Shown here piece by piece: positions 9,654-20,062 of a stretch of DNA of 64,000 bases; within the stretch, counting starts at the first letter, position 1; the number at the start of each line of letters is the position of its first letter. This DNA comes from Topomyia yanbarensis (lineage: Eukaryota; Arthropoda; Insecta; Diptera; Culicidae): the NCBI RefSeq assembly GCF_030247195.1, contig NC_080670.1, positions 162,450,080 through 162,514,079 on the forward strand, given 5' to 3'. A program made the translations under genes and the position numbers. The notes beneath the pieces are model-generated. The model ran no database searches. It was given only the letters and a program-made list of their open reading frames with translations, and had not been told where the DNA came from.

Positions 9654-11893
9654 CTATGCGCCAACATTAACCGCAGCACCGTTCCCCCTAGTGAAGATTG
9701 TTAGACACCACCCCCCTCTGCATATTGTGCTTGAAGCGAATCGTGTGGAGTATGACTGTGACACTTTCGACACAGTCAGCTATAATTTTAGAAGAGTGGA
9801 CTACTATAGCATTATTGATTTTCTGTCGAATATTCACTGGAACGAAATTCTGGACAATGATGATGTCAACGCAGCAGCCCAGACTTTTTCCAACGTGTTG
9901 AGCTATGCTATTGATCGCTATATACCCAAAAGTACCGGCCATCACTCTAGGCACCCAGTATGGCAAACGGCCGAGCTGAAACGATTAAAAGCGACTAAAA
10001 GGGCCGCACTGAAAAAGTACTCTAAGCATGGGGGTTACGTGCTACGACAACATTACGTATATGTTAACCAAGTGTATAAAAAGACAGCTAAGCGATGCCA
10101 TGCTAATTATTTGCGGAACGTTCAACGCAGATTGAAGTCCAATCCTAAAACACTCTGGAAGCATGTAAACGAGCAAAGAAAGGAGTCCGGATTACCTTAA
10201 ACGATGGGCAACGGAGGGCGTATGAGCACTAATTCTCAAGGAATTTGTCAATTATTCTCTGAAAAGTTCACGAGAGTACTTTCCAACGAGAAATTGGCAC
10301 CGTTCCAGGTTTCCCGTGCGGCACTTAATGTTCCACAGTCATGTCAGTTGTTGAATTCAGTCAATATCACCAATAATATGGCACAACTGGCGATTGGTAA
10401 AATGAAGGCTTCAACCTCCGCAGGCCCAGATTGTATACCAGCTATTATTCTTAAAAAATGCTCTGTCGGTGTATTGGAACCTCTTTGACATCTATTTCGT
10501 TTGTCGCTCTCAACCGGAGTATTTCCCGACCTCTAGAAATCCTCCTTCATGTGTCCAGTTTACAAAAAAGGAGATAAAAAGAAGTTGGCAACTACCGGGA
10601 TATTACTACGCTAAGCGCAGTTCCTAAGCTATTTGAAATGGTCGTGTTGGAACCCATCTTCAATCACTGCAAACACTATATCATTGAGACTCAACATAGA
10701 TTTATGCCGAAACGATCAACATCTACGAATCTTCTGTCGTCCACGTCCCATGTGACAGATGCCATGTCTGATGGCCTTCAAACTGACTTAATCTATATGG
10801 ACCTTTCAGCTGCTTTCGACAAGATTAATCACGCAATTGCAGTGGCAAAATTGGATAGACTTGGCTTTGGTACCAATGTACTCCGTTGGATGCAATCGTA
10901 TCTCAGTAATCGTTGTCTGGCTGTCAAAATAGGTGGTTGTGTATCCGAAGAATTCTTCGCTACATCTGGTATTCCGTAAGGCAGTCTTCTCGGTCCTTTG
11001 ATTTTTCTCCTGTATTTCAACGACGTTAACTTTTTACTAGAAGGACCACGGTTGTCATTCGCTGACGACATTAAGTTATACCACAAAATCCGGAATACTG
11101 ACGACGCAGCTTTTCTTCAACGTCAATTAGCAAACTTTGCGGATTAGTGTGAAATCAACCGAATGACCCTAAATCCTAAAAAATACACGATTATTACGTT
11201 TTCGAGGAAAAAACGCCAATTCGATTCGAATACTGTCTAACAGAATCCACGATTGACAGAGCAAATTGTGTCAAAGATCTCGGAGTTTTTCTCGATGAAC
11301 AATTGACATTTAAGCAGCATATCAGCTATATTGTCGCAGTAGCATCACGCTGTTTGGGGTTCATAATGAGAATATCTAAGAACTTTTCAGAGATTTACTG
11401 CTTGAAGTCTCTTTATTGCTCACTCGTTCGATCAACATTGGAATACTGCTCTGTTGTGTGGAACCCTCATTAGCTCAACGGTGTCCACCGAATTGAGTTA
11501 GTACAGCGCAGGTTTGTTCGGTTTGCCCTCCGCCAGTTGCCTTGGAGCAACCCACACCAGCCGCCAAGTTACGAAAGTCGCGGACAGCTTATCGGACTCG
11601 ATACATTGCAAGTGCGGCGGGACCTGTTCCGTGCTATGACGATTTCGGATATTCTAAACGATCGAATTGACTGCCCCGAGCTTCTTAGTGCGATGAATAT
11701 GAACGCTCGTCCTCGTGCTCTCCGCAATAATTTATTCCTCCGACTCCCTCTTCACCGGACTAACTATGGAGCCAACGGTGCCGTCATTGGTTTGCAGCGG
11801 ACATTCAACAGAGTTTCATCCGGATTTGATTTTCACATCCCGCGTAGTAGAATACAAACAATTTTTTTAACTATTTTAAGAAATTATAATTAG
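9640..11893 (+). pseudogene. LINE ORF2, linker, reverse transcriptase and C-terminal region
   Basis: The linker (9640-10200) is basic. A TAA at 10198-10200 interrupts the frame before the polymerase. Reverse transcriptase blocks in order are KKGDKKKLA (about 10565), LFEMVVLEPIFNHCKHYI (10630-10690), the MDLSAAFDKINH motif with the first catalytic Asp (about 10798-10833), SGIP-stop-GSLLGPLIFLLYF with a stop in place of Gln (10975-11015), and FADD at 11058-11069. A C-terminal block (11537-11893) contains HRTNYGANG and FNRVSSGFDFH, typical of the region after the polymerase in CR1/Jockey-type elements. Multiple stops make it dead. Confidence 0.8.
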
Positions 11894-11925
11894 GACCATA
11901 CTGTGTCTGTTGATATTAACTGTAA

Positions 11926-11954
11926 ATAAATAAATAAATAAATAAATAAACAAA

Positions 11955-12037
<83 letters not shown>

Positions 12038-12038
12038 A
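11926..12038 (+). repeat. (TAAA)n microsatellite, LINE 3' tail
   Basis: About 28 TAAA units with one CAAA variant, directly after the LINE ORF2 end. Such simple-repeat tails mark the 3' end of some LINEs. Frames reading YLFIYLFI across it on the minus strand are artefacts. Confidence 0.9.
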
Positions 12039-12605
12039 ACATATCGTTGCAGTCGACTTCTCGAAATTTACTATGAAAGATGTTTGGGTCCACTTACGGA
12101 CGTATGTAGTCTGGGATTCCACGAATCTTATCTTTCATGGATGTGTCGAAAAATACAGTTGCATCAAAAGCATGAGAGAGATTGACACGTTTGGGAATTG
12201 ATATTTTGTGCCATGTAATCGAAGTATAAGAACATAAATCGGGTGTAGGAATTGAACTCAAGCGTCTCAAAATTTGCAATTACCAACGGGTTCAAGATAT
12301 TGCATCGAATGAGCATTCGTTATGAGAGGTCCCAAAATTGATTTTTCAGCGGAAGGACGCCCGCCAACACTTCTAGACTCATCGTATGGGTCGAATGCAT
12401 GCAACCCAAAGCAATGCGCAACCAACAATACTGAATTCGCCCCAGTTTGGAGAAGTGTATGTTCGCAGTGGCACGAAAACAGAAACACCCGTAATCTATC
12501 ACCGACAATATTGTAGTTTGGTACAGCCTGATCAAGTCTCCTGAATTCGCACCTCGCCATGTAACCGGTTATTGTACGGAGAAAGTTGATCCTTTGTTGG
12601 CACAT
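12039..12605 (-). pseudogene. I/Loa-like LINE ORF2 fragment (post-RT region)
   Basis: Minus-strand remnants in two or three frames: RINFLRTITG (near 12590), RLYQTTILSVIDYGCFCF, RIQYCWLRIALGCM and SLEVLAGVLPL (12330-12530), then IPTPDLCSYTSITWHKISIP and KIRGIPDYIR (12100-12250). These resemble the thumb and connection region after reverse transcriptase in I/Loa-type LINEs. It is probably the downstream continuation of the polymerase fragment at 13690-14410; the two have the same orientation and order and are separated by an insertion zone. It ends abruptly at the (TAAA)n tail of the neighbouring LINE. Confidence 0.65.
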
Positions 12606-13689
12606 CTGTTACAAATCCTTAACACAAGAACGTTACACTTACTTTTTCTACCTTAGAACATTGCACTGGGGTACAAACGTACCCCACGCGTTTGATTGCA
12701 ATTTTCGCAGGTAAAAATGCAAACTAATGAAATATATATCATTTTATTCTTTTTTAATTGCGAAAATAGCTGTGTAATTGAATGTACGGAATTTATTGAA
12801 TCAATGAGCTTGTGCGATCACCCCTGGCTGCTACTCCGTTATCGATCGGGACTAGCTGAAGTTGCACAGGGAATCAGTAGATAATTATGCTTGGGAGTAG
12901 CGAAACATCTTTCAATGTGCAACTCCTGGTAATCCTAAAGTGTTTGTGATCAATACCGACCAGGCCCGAACGTAGATCGCGGAAGGAAAGGGAAGGAATG
13001 GTTAGTCCGATACTTGCTTTTGCTAGAGGCCGTATATACTATTGCGCACTCCACAAGTATCACGGGAGGATATTTTTGTTAGTAAGAGTGTAGACGTTGG
13101 ATCTACTTCTTCTCTACCGACGTCACGAAGGAAGACGTGACCACAGTTTTTTCCACCTCAGAAAAATCTCAACGACCTTGGCTGGAATTGAACCCAGGCC
13201 AAATGGAATGAGTGGCGGTCACGCTTACCACTCAACCACCGGCGCCGTCATGTACGGAATTTATTGAATCAATCGGAATTTATTGAATCAACGATACAAA
13301 AATTAGATTGAACAAAAAAAGTAAAATTTTCTGGTTTTGACCTTTTTCACAAAAATTACTATAAATTTGCGAATTTTCAACCGATTTGAAAAAAATCAAA
13401 TGTTTCTAGTATAACGGTATACAATGGAATTTCGATATTTCTGAAAAATTGCAATTTTTTGGAAGAGTGAAAGTTGAAAAATCGGGTTTTGGAAAATACC
13501 AAGAAATGGAGCGGAAATTGAAGTGAAAAAATTATTTCTGACCAGTAATACATTGGTAACACGCAACGTTACTGTTACAGCAGTTACTGTGCGCAAATTA
13601 TACTTGCGAACCATTGTTTTGAAAAACTATAAAAAATAAAAATCTATAAAAAAATATAAAAAAAAAAATTAAAAAAAAAATCAATTTTT
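12606..13689. other. Insertion zone splitting a LINE, containing a SINE
   Basis: AT-rich, non-coding DNA between two parts of one minus-strand LINE. It contains GGGGTACAAACGTACCCC at 12666-12683 (a 7-bp palindrome with a 4-nt loop) and the SINE at 12806-13249. The remainder (13274-13689) is AT-rich with A-runs near 13625-13680. I could not define the ends of the element or elements that carry the rest. Confidence 0.45.
12806..13249 (-). mobile_element. Long tRNA-derived SINE, copy A, with 24-bp target duplication
   Basis: Read on the minus strand, the head carries pol III promoter-like boxes (A-box region TGGTTGAGTGGTAAGCG; B box GGTTCAATTCC, about 13180-13240). A ~370-bp unrelated body follows. 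It is flanked by identical 24-bp direct repeats at 12782-12805 and 13250-13273. It lacks ~83 bp that copy B (55191-62345) has near 62140-62225. It is untranslated and depends on a LINE's reverse transcriptase. It is not a functional tRNA gene, because the acceptor stem is not closed and the body is long. Confidence 0.85.
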
Positions 13690-14410
13690 TCTACTTCTAA
13701 ACAAATTGACAAATTGTCCAAGATATCTTGCAGTAGTCCTTCCAAATCGACAGCTTAGGGACATGTAATAGAGACCACGCCGTCACCTGTAAGGTGCCTA
13801 AGCGTGTAGTAATCGGCAAGACATTCGTGAATGTCATTTACGTAAAAGTTGCAGAGTAGGGAGCTTAGACATGAGCCCTGTGAAAGAGCCATGTAACTAA
13901 TTCGGGACCATGCGAAAAATGCATGAGTTTATTAAACGACAAGTTTGGCAAAAAGTTGTTTAAAATCGATGAAAGACTATGATGGTGCAGCTTCTCAGAA
14001 AAAAATCTTGATAGAAATTGAATCAAAAGTCCCCTAATATCCAAGAAAACTGATGCCATCTCCTCTTTGCTAGCATAGGCCATATGAATTTCCGTTGAGA
14101 GCAACGCAAGACAATCATTCGTCCCTTTGCCTTTGCGGAAGCCAAATTGTGTATCTGATAGTAAGCCATTTGCTTCCCAATTGTCAAGGCGGAGTAAGAT
14201 TATTTTCTCGAACAACTTTCGGATGCTGGACAGTAGAAATCGGTCGATAAGAGTTGTGGTCGGTGGCTGGTTTTCCTGGTTTTTGGATGGCGCGGACCTT
14301 CACTTGCCTCCAGTCATGTCCAGTATCGAGAATCAAGCCAGCCACTGGGTTCCTGTTCCCATGTTGTAAGAGGAAATGGTAACAGGAGTCGTCAAGTCAA
14401 GGTGTTTCTC
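13690..14410 (-). pseudogene. I/Loa-like LINE reverse transcriptase fragment
   Basis: Minus-strand polymerase remnants in order: WRQVKVRAIQKPGKPATDHN (14280-14340), then SSIRKLFEKIILLRLDNW, LLSDTQFGFRKGKGTNDCLA and ASVFLDIRG (14040-14215). Downstream are NNFLPNLSF and, after a frame change, NFYVNDIHECLADYYTLRHL with TGDGVVSI where the catalytic ADDG-like motif is expected (about 13770-13830). Frameshifts near 14225, 14030 and 13880 make it a pseudogene. The post-RT region of what looks like the same element lies at 12039-12605. Confidence 0.75.
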
Positions 14411-14539
14411 CGTGCCGAGGACTGAATGGCTGGCAATACTAAAATATGCCAGTGTGTCACACAGAGTGTCGTGGGTCTTACCCTTGCTGTGTTAAGCGAA
14501 TGTCTGACACAGTCGACGTTTTTTTCTTCGCAAATTTTT

Positions 14540-15910
14540 GCTGTCACGGTAAAAACGACTGTTGACAACACAAAAAAGAAATACGTCTATTGTTCGGCAT
14601 ATTTGCCGCATAATGAACCATCGTCTACTGATGATTTCAAAAGGGTTGTATCATCTAAGGGTTGTACCATATTGTGGCAGAAATGGGTTTCCTTTCATAA
14701 TCACCCACCACATAATTTGGGGCAGCTCAGATATCAATTTGAGATGCACCAAATTAATGGAATACTTAAGTAGCACAAATCTGCACATACTTAATGCATG
14801 AAACCGCCAAACCTTTGCACAAGCTGTCAGAGAAGAGGTGTTAGATGTACCTCTACGCTCTGACGGTATTACGCATGAGTTGGCAAGCTGGCTCGTACCA
14901 AACGAGCTCAAACCGTCGTTATCTCCAAGTGTCTTGGATGAGGTCGTGGATAAAACAAGCTCACTCATAGTAGCATAAATAAGTTACTTTCGAAATCGAA
15001 TGACTTTGATGTCAGTTCGATTAGAACTGCTAATGGTGAATACCCGTCTGACAAAGATGTAGTACTCAGCTGTCTTTTTGACACACAATTTCCACACTGT
15101 ACAGACCCATCACTGACGACTGCCTCTGAGTTCTTTCTAGGTAGTTCTGATTCTTGGGTATTTGCTCGACAACCAACCGTGACAACCCAATCTACCAAAT
15201 GGGAGATTGAAAGTTTTGCTCCGTATAAGTCGACTGGAAAGGATGGAATCATTCCAGTTCTACTACAAAGAGCATATGAACGCTTCAACCATATTTTGAA
15301 AAAGATTCTTACTTATAGTCTTACAACAGGATACATTCCATTAGCGTGGCGGAAAATAACTGTCAAATTCATTCCCAAATGTGGCCGCTTCACGTATGAG
15401 GAGGCAAAGAGCTTTAGACTGATCAGTCTGACCTCCTTCCTTCTCAAATCAGTGGAGCGTTTATTCGACCACTATATTCGAGATGTTAGCTTGGGCGAGC
15501 ACCCGTTGCATGCAATGCAACATGCATATAAGCGGGGAAAGTCTACTACCACCCTGTTACACAATATTGTCTACAACATTGAAAAAGATTTTTCACAAAG
15601 GTACTCAAGTTTAGGAGTTTTTCTCGATATTGAAGGTGCTTTGGATAACGTATCTTTCGAATCCATTTCGGAAGCAGCCCGAGGTCATAGAGCACCTTCA
15701 TATATCACGAACTGGATACACGCAATGCTTAGCAACCGACTTCTGTGCTCATCGTTAAGACAAGTAGAGATAAGGAAACTGAGTGTCTGCGGATGTCCTC
15801 AAGATGGTGTGCTGTCACCACTTCAATGGAACCTTGTCGCCGATTGCTTGTTGGAGAAACTTAATGAGCTTGGGTTTCCAACGTATAGTTTCGCCGATGG
15901 TTATCATATA
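14540..15910 (+). pseudogene. LINE ORF2, endonuclease end and reverse transcriptase (first part)
   Basis: Endonuclease remnant: KKYVYCSAYLPHNEPS (14570-14620) and, in another frame, HHIIWGSSDINLRCTKLMEY (14705-14765). The linker (14815-15180) has one stop at about 14970. The polymerase is open from 15179: KSTGKDGIIPVLLQ, IPLAWRKITVKFIPK, FRLISLTSFLLKSVERL, QHAYKRGKSTTTLLHNIV, GVFLDIEGALDN (first catalytic Asp), SVCGCPQDGVLSPLQWNLV and FADG. In the active-site FADD the second Asp is Gly (GGT, 15899-15901), and the element is then interrupted. Two independent lesions make it inactive. Confidence 0.8.
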
Positions 15911-17097
15911 GGGGAAACCGAGGAGATTTGAAACAGAGGAGAGTTGAAACAGTGCCCATTACTAGCGAAACAGTACCGTTACGGATAAAACAATAATGCA
16001 TTTGTTTTATTTATATCGTGCCCATAAACCCTCCAATACAAGCCAACTACGTTAAATAAGTGGTTGAGTATTTTCGGTACACACACTACAAAAAATGAGC
16101 AAAAGTAAGTTTTTGTTATTTTATTAAGATATTAAGTAATGTTTGATCATGAAAATATCGCTATTACGTAGTCTAAGCGTTAACATTTATGAATTGTATG
16201 CGTTTCTTTCTATCTTTGCGAGGTATAAATTGTAAATTGTGGATCAAGCCTTACTTCTCGACCTAGGAGAGTTGAAACACCTTGTTTCAACTCTCCTTGA
16301 TGATGAACTTCTAGTCTTATGATAATGTTACAATCACGTTAACGTTCCTGAACAAATAGTAATAATCAAGATTCTTTCCTGAATTGGCAACAGTGGTCAA
16401 CGTTCTCAATCTATTAGATCTTGGTCATTTATAACCACGGAATATGCATTTGTTCTAATTGTTTACTCGTATCAGCTTCTGAAGCTTGGAGTGAAGTTAC
16501 CATAATTCAAAATGAATCAAATACTACCGACATGGATACCAATTTACCTGTTTTCATAAATCCGTATTACTTGTCGTCATAAACAGTATCACTGACCATA
16601 TCAACCATTTTAGTGAATGCAAAATGTTCTAGGGGAAGTGGTTGGAAAACAATACATAACTAAATGTATGAAAAATGGGTAGCAAATTTCTTAATTTTAC
16701 TGTTATAGTTAATTAGTGGTGAGGTAAAGCATCTTACTGTTAATATTGTTGGGATAATTGCAGAAATTTCTGCATTTGTAACCAAAATCACAGTTGTAAC
16801 ATTTGATGCTTTAGAAAACGCTTTGATAATATTGAAAATAATTGGTTACTTGTTCCAACTCACATTAATTGCTGTTTCAACTTTCCTCGGTATGAGGAGA
16901 GTTGAAACAAAGAGAACACTGTTACAAAAATCAATATATTGATGCTATGATATTGATTTGTTCAAGTTATTTTGATGTAATTTGATTAAGCCTAAACAGA
17001 AGTAAGAAATTTAAAAATAGGCAATCATCAAATGATAGTTTTTGTCGAATTATTTAGCAAAAACAAAAAATGATTCAACCCTCCTTGGTCTCCTTTA
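15911..17097. mobile_element. GGGGA-type inverted-repeat element inserted in a LINE
   Basis: The left end GGGGAAACCGAGGAGATTTG matches the reverse complement of the right end (GGAGACCAAGGAGGGTTGAA, about 17070-17092), with about 18 of 23 positions matching. The motif GAGGAGAGTTGAAACA recurs at 15920, 15936, 16264 and 16894 and inverted at 16283 and 16873. This forms two palindromes: 16265-16297 (perfect 15-bp arms, 3-nt loop) and 16873-16909 (16-bp arms, one mismatch, 5-nt loop). No transposase frame is seen, so it is probably non-autonomous. End coordinates are good to a few bases; the target duplication is not resolved. Confidence 0.7.
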
Positions 17098-17850
17098 ATG
17101 ATCACCGGTATTTGCATTAACACACTTTTTGATTTGATGCAATAAGCCTTATGTGTTTTTGAGCAATGGTGTCTTTATGTTTTTCACGCAACGAATGATT
17201 ACAACCGGAGCTCGTCCATTGCAGTTCTTTGACTCTGAAGTTATTATTGCAGTTTAAGTGAAGTACGTAGGGGTAATTCTTGACTCAAAACTTAATTGGA
17301 CAGCTCACATCGATTTCAGGATCAAGAAAGCTTGCATGGCCTTCGGCCAATGTAGACGGGCTTTCGGCAAATCTTGGGGACATTCAATGTTAAACCATCT
17401 TCAGAGGATGGTTTTTATGGCAATGACTGGTGCGAATTGGCTAGAGCTGACGCTGCGACCGACTTCGTTGGTCCAGTACCAGTTCTACCACTGTCGATAA
17501 GTTGGATAAAGCACAAAATTCGTTCTTGGGCTGCATCCGAATATGCCAACCATTGGCGTAGCTTCCAAACTTGCGTTCAACCAAAGACTTTTCTGTCGGA
17601 TGTGAGTCCGAAAATGTCAAAGAATTTGTTGCATTTTTCCAAGTACAACTGCAGTTTTCTATTCAGAGCACTGACTGGACATTGCAAAATCAATTATCAC
17701 ATGGCTACTATTCAGGGCGCTGAGTATTATTCATGTGATCTTTGTGAATCCGATTACGGTACATCATATCATTTGATATGCAACTGCCCTGCAGTAATGC
17801 AATTACGTATATGGATTTTTGGTTCTCCATACATAGATGAACCTATGTAG
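17098..17850 (+). pseudogene. LINE ORF2, end of reverse transcriptase and zinc-finger C-terminus
   Basis: Continuation of the element above. GICINTLFDLMQ is followed by a TAA, then the thumb region YVGVILDSKLNWTAHI (17260-17305) and LQRMVFMAMTGANW in a shifted frame. A C-terminal frame (17374-17850) contains HKIRSWAASEYANHWRSFQT, LFRALTGHCKINYHMATIQ and a Cys/His finger, C-D-L-C-x8-H-x4-C (about 17738-17790), typical of the end of R1/I-type ORF2. The stop is TAG at 17848-17850. A deletion after FGKSWG removed part of the palm-distal region. Confidence 0.75.
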
Positions 17851-18120
17851 AGAGAGAGCTGAAACTGAGTGATATACTATTGTTCCTATCCTAATATCTC
17901 TTCGGGGGTGTTATCGTTCTGTTATCTCAATATCCCTTTGGGAGTGTTGATATATACACTCACTGCTTAAATGAATTCTAAATCCCTCCGGGGGTTGGAA
18001 GTTTCATTCCTGCTATTGTAGCACCTGCAGATCGTTCAGCATTCCTCCGGGGGTGCAGAATGCTCTATTTTTATTGTTTTGTGTCACTATTTTCCTTACC
18101 CCTAACCTTACCAATTCCCC
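17851..18120 (+). repeat. LINE 3' UTR with four CTCCGGGGGT-type repeats
   Basis: The motif AT(C/T)CCTCCGGGGGT recurs in four variants at 17896, 17932, 17982 and 18041. The last sits in a hairpin with arms AGCATTC/GAATGCT (18038-18064). A conserved 3' structure could serve as the recognition site for the element's reverse transcriptase; that role is inferred. Confidence 0.6.
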
Positions 18121-18179
18121 AATCCTTCGCATCAGGAAAATGATTGAAAGACGATTCTTGGCAAGGCACATATCTCCGA

Positions 18180-18700
18180 TCAGCATGGGGAACGTAACAT
18201 TTGAGCCAGTCGTTACTGATTCCTGATAGTATAGATGTTCGTAGAGACCGGTGGCATAGCTATCTTTAGCATATTTGCAAAAGATCGCTTAGAGCGTCCC
18301 TGAAAGGATTCACCTCGCGCTGTTTGTACGTGGAACATGTCGGGAGATCAAGTGAATTTCCCCCACATTAGAGTCACTTTTCGACATCTCTTCTACAGGA
18401 ATCATCCATATGATTCTCATCGCATTTCCCACAACAAGCCTTTTTGTTAAAATGGAATGCTGTGTGTCCCAATTGTTTGCAAACAGTACACTGCCCATGA
18501 TCGCAAACCAGTCCCATAAAGATAGGAAATCCCATAGAAAACGGGATAAATATGCGATCATGGGTAGTACAGTTCATGACCCGCGGCACAAAAAGGCGAA
18601 AAGATAGACGAACCTTAATAAGGATGAGGTAGTTAGGGGAGGGGGATGCAGACCCGATAAGAGTCTTCACTGGCTGAAGCAAGGCTGAAGTCTTTGGCCT
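18180..18700 (-). pseudogene. LINE ORF1 (gag-like) fragment with CCHC knuckles, disrupted by a foldback element
   Basis: On the minus strand the frame reads RLFVPRVMNCT, then 76 bp of foldback DNA, then CTVCKQLGHTAF, CCGKCDENHMDDSC and RRDVEK. The next frame gives SFQGRSKRSFANMLK (near 18260-18310). Removing the insert and one copy of the 5-bp duplication brings the reading back in frame as N-C-T-V-C-K, so a C-x2-C-x4-H knuckle was split. ORF1 proteins of Jockey/R1/I-type LINEs bind RNA through such knuckles. The matching ORF2 is not adjacent. Confidence 0.7.
18491..18566. mobile_element. Foldback element, copy 2 of 3, with 5-bp target duplication
   Basis: A 76-bp insert with terminal arms around GCCCATGATCGCA and TGCGATCATGGG. 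It is flanked by GTACA at 18486-18490 and 18567-18571. It interrupts a LINE ORF1 zinc-knuckle frame, which gives direct evidence of insertion. It is closely similar to 26938-27013 across the internal CAGTCCCATAAAGATAGGAA block. Confidence 0.8.
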
Positions 18701-19029
18701 GGAAGAAGATCACGATTCAGCATCCATCTCACCTCACCATTGTCAGGGGAAGCTATTTGCCCAGTGTACGTTAGTAGTTGAACCAAGAAATGGGAATGTG
18801 AATTAATAGCGGTACATATCTTGGATTTTAGTATTCAGGCAGCTCACAAGAAACGAAACACTGCAAATGCTCTGCTGGTCGACTGGCGGTTAACGCGCTT
18901 ACAAAAAGGAGGAAAAAGTTCAAAACCTCGAAGAGGCGAAGAATAAACAAGATAACCATAAAAGCGGATTAGCACCACTTGTTATCACTTTACACCGCAT
19001 GAACTGGAAAGATCGAATGCTCGTTCCGA
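18701..19029. other. No gene recognised
   Basis: Non-coding sequence between the ORF1 remnant and the TTCACG-rich element. Nothing specific seen. Confidence 0.4.
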
Positions 19030-20062
19030 GAGTCATTGTACGAATATGGTTTATCATGATATTCGCAATTTCTTTTCGCCTTATCGTCATATGTTATTTA
19101 TTTGTTATTATCGGATTTTTTACTCGGAGAAATTTGACACTATGAACATCATAGAAGTTTGACTGATTCACTGCATATTGTTTTGTACACTTTACCACGA
19201 ACACGATTTGTGGTTCTTTAATGTATTTTTGGTGTTCAGTGCAGTTTTCGTTTTCTTTCGGACATCACACCGAACCTTAGTAAATGAATAACGAGGTTCT
19301 AACAGTTTTCTTATATCTGCTGCTCGTACTTATTACTGGTCGCTGTAACTGGAGACAAGTATATCATATTTCACGAAAAAGCTCTTAGAACAAAAATGAT
19401 TCCATGAACAATAATCCAAATTTTGTGAAATAGTTCACGTGAAAATTCCATGAGCATGTGCAAAGTTGCATGAAATTGGAAATTATATTTTCTAATCAAA
19501 ATAAGGACACAAGGTAGATCGTGAGTCACGTACTATAAATCATGAGCCAGTTCACTAATTCATTAATATTTTATAATTATGTGAACTATTTCATGATCAT
19601 GAATTGTGAGACGTGACTAATACGCTAAGAATCATGAACTAATGCACTAATCCATGAATAATATTTTATGAACTATTTCACGAGTACGGATATTGTATCA
19701 TAACTAATACATTAGGACTGATAAATTAGTTCACGAGGAATGTAAGTATTCATGAATAATAGTTGGACTCGGAATGATGTTCCTAAATCTATGAATACAA
19801 TCACGAGTCATCCTTTGGTTTACGAATAATGTTAATAAAGTTGTGAACTATTTCATTTACAGAAAACCGTGACTGCAGTTTACAATACAAAAACAAATAT
19901 TTCCACTAATAAAAGCGTTATGCATTACTGAAAATAAATTGAACAATATTATAAAATACATGATTTTTGTTCATGATCCTGCTTTCGTAACGTAAAAACG
20001 TGATTGTTCCAGAATGAAGGTACATTATTCGCGATTTTGGGAACATTTTTTTCGTGCAGAAT
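19030..20062 (+). mobile_element. TTCACG-rich element, divergent copy
   Basis: Shares the order of landmarks with the better copy at 40036-41442: TTCGCCTTATCG plus TTTTTTACTCGGA (19075-19130); repeated CATGAATAATATTTTATGA and ACTATTTCACGAG units (19540-19760); AAATATTTCCACTAAT (19893 on); GTAACGTAAAAACGTGATTG (19988 on); and a right end TTTTTTTCGTGCA (near 20050-20062). It is rearranged between 19140 and 19370. No transposase frame is present. Confidence 0.6.

Larger units (their letters stand above)
8309..12038 (+). mobile_element. CR1/Jockey-like non-LTR retrotransposon, 5'-truncated and mutated
   Basis: A LINE of about 3.7 kb in the order ORF1 C-terminal piece, endonuclease, reverse transcriptase, C-terminal region, and a (TAAA)n tail at about 11926-12038. 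Several stops and frameshifts break both ORFs, so it is inactive. There is no RNase H. The tandem-repeat 3' tail and the LGPLIFLLYFNDV type of polymerase motif suggest CR1/Jockey-group affinity; the clade is inferred. It abuts, head to tail, a minus-strand LINE fragment at 12039, which it may have entered. Confidence 0.8.
14430..18120 (+). mobile_element. R1/I-like non-LTR retrotransposon interrupted by a GGGGA element
   Basis: The order is endonuclease remnant (14540-14800), linker and reverse transcriptase (15000-15910), an inserted DNA element (15911-17097), the rest of the polymerase and C-terminal region (17098-17850), and a 3' UTR (17851-18120). The polymerase frame resumes at 17098 with GICINTLFDLMQ, as expected after FADGYHI at 15890-15910, so the two halves were contiguous. 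The element begins directly next to the opposite-strand LINE ending at about 14410. Confidence 0.8.

Noticed and set aside
11890..12122. Minus-strand frames reading repeated YLFI
   Set aside because: They are translations of the (TAAA)n tail of a LINE.
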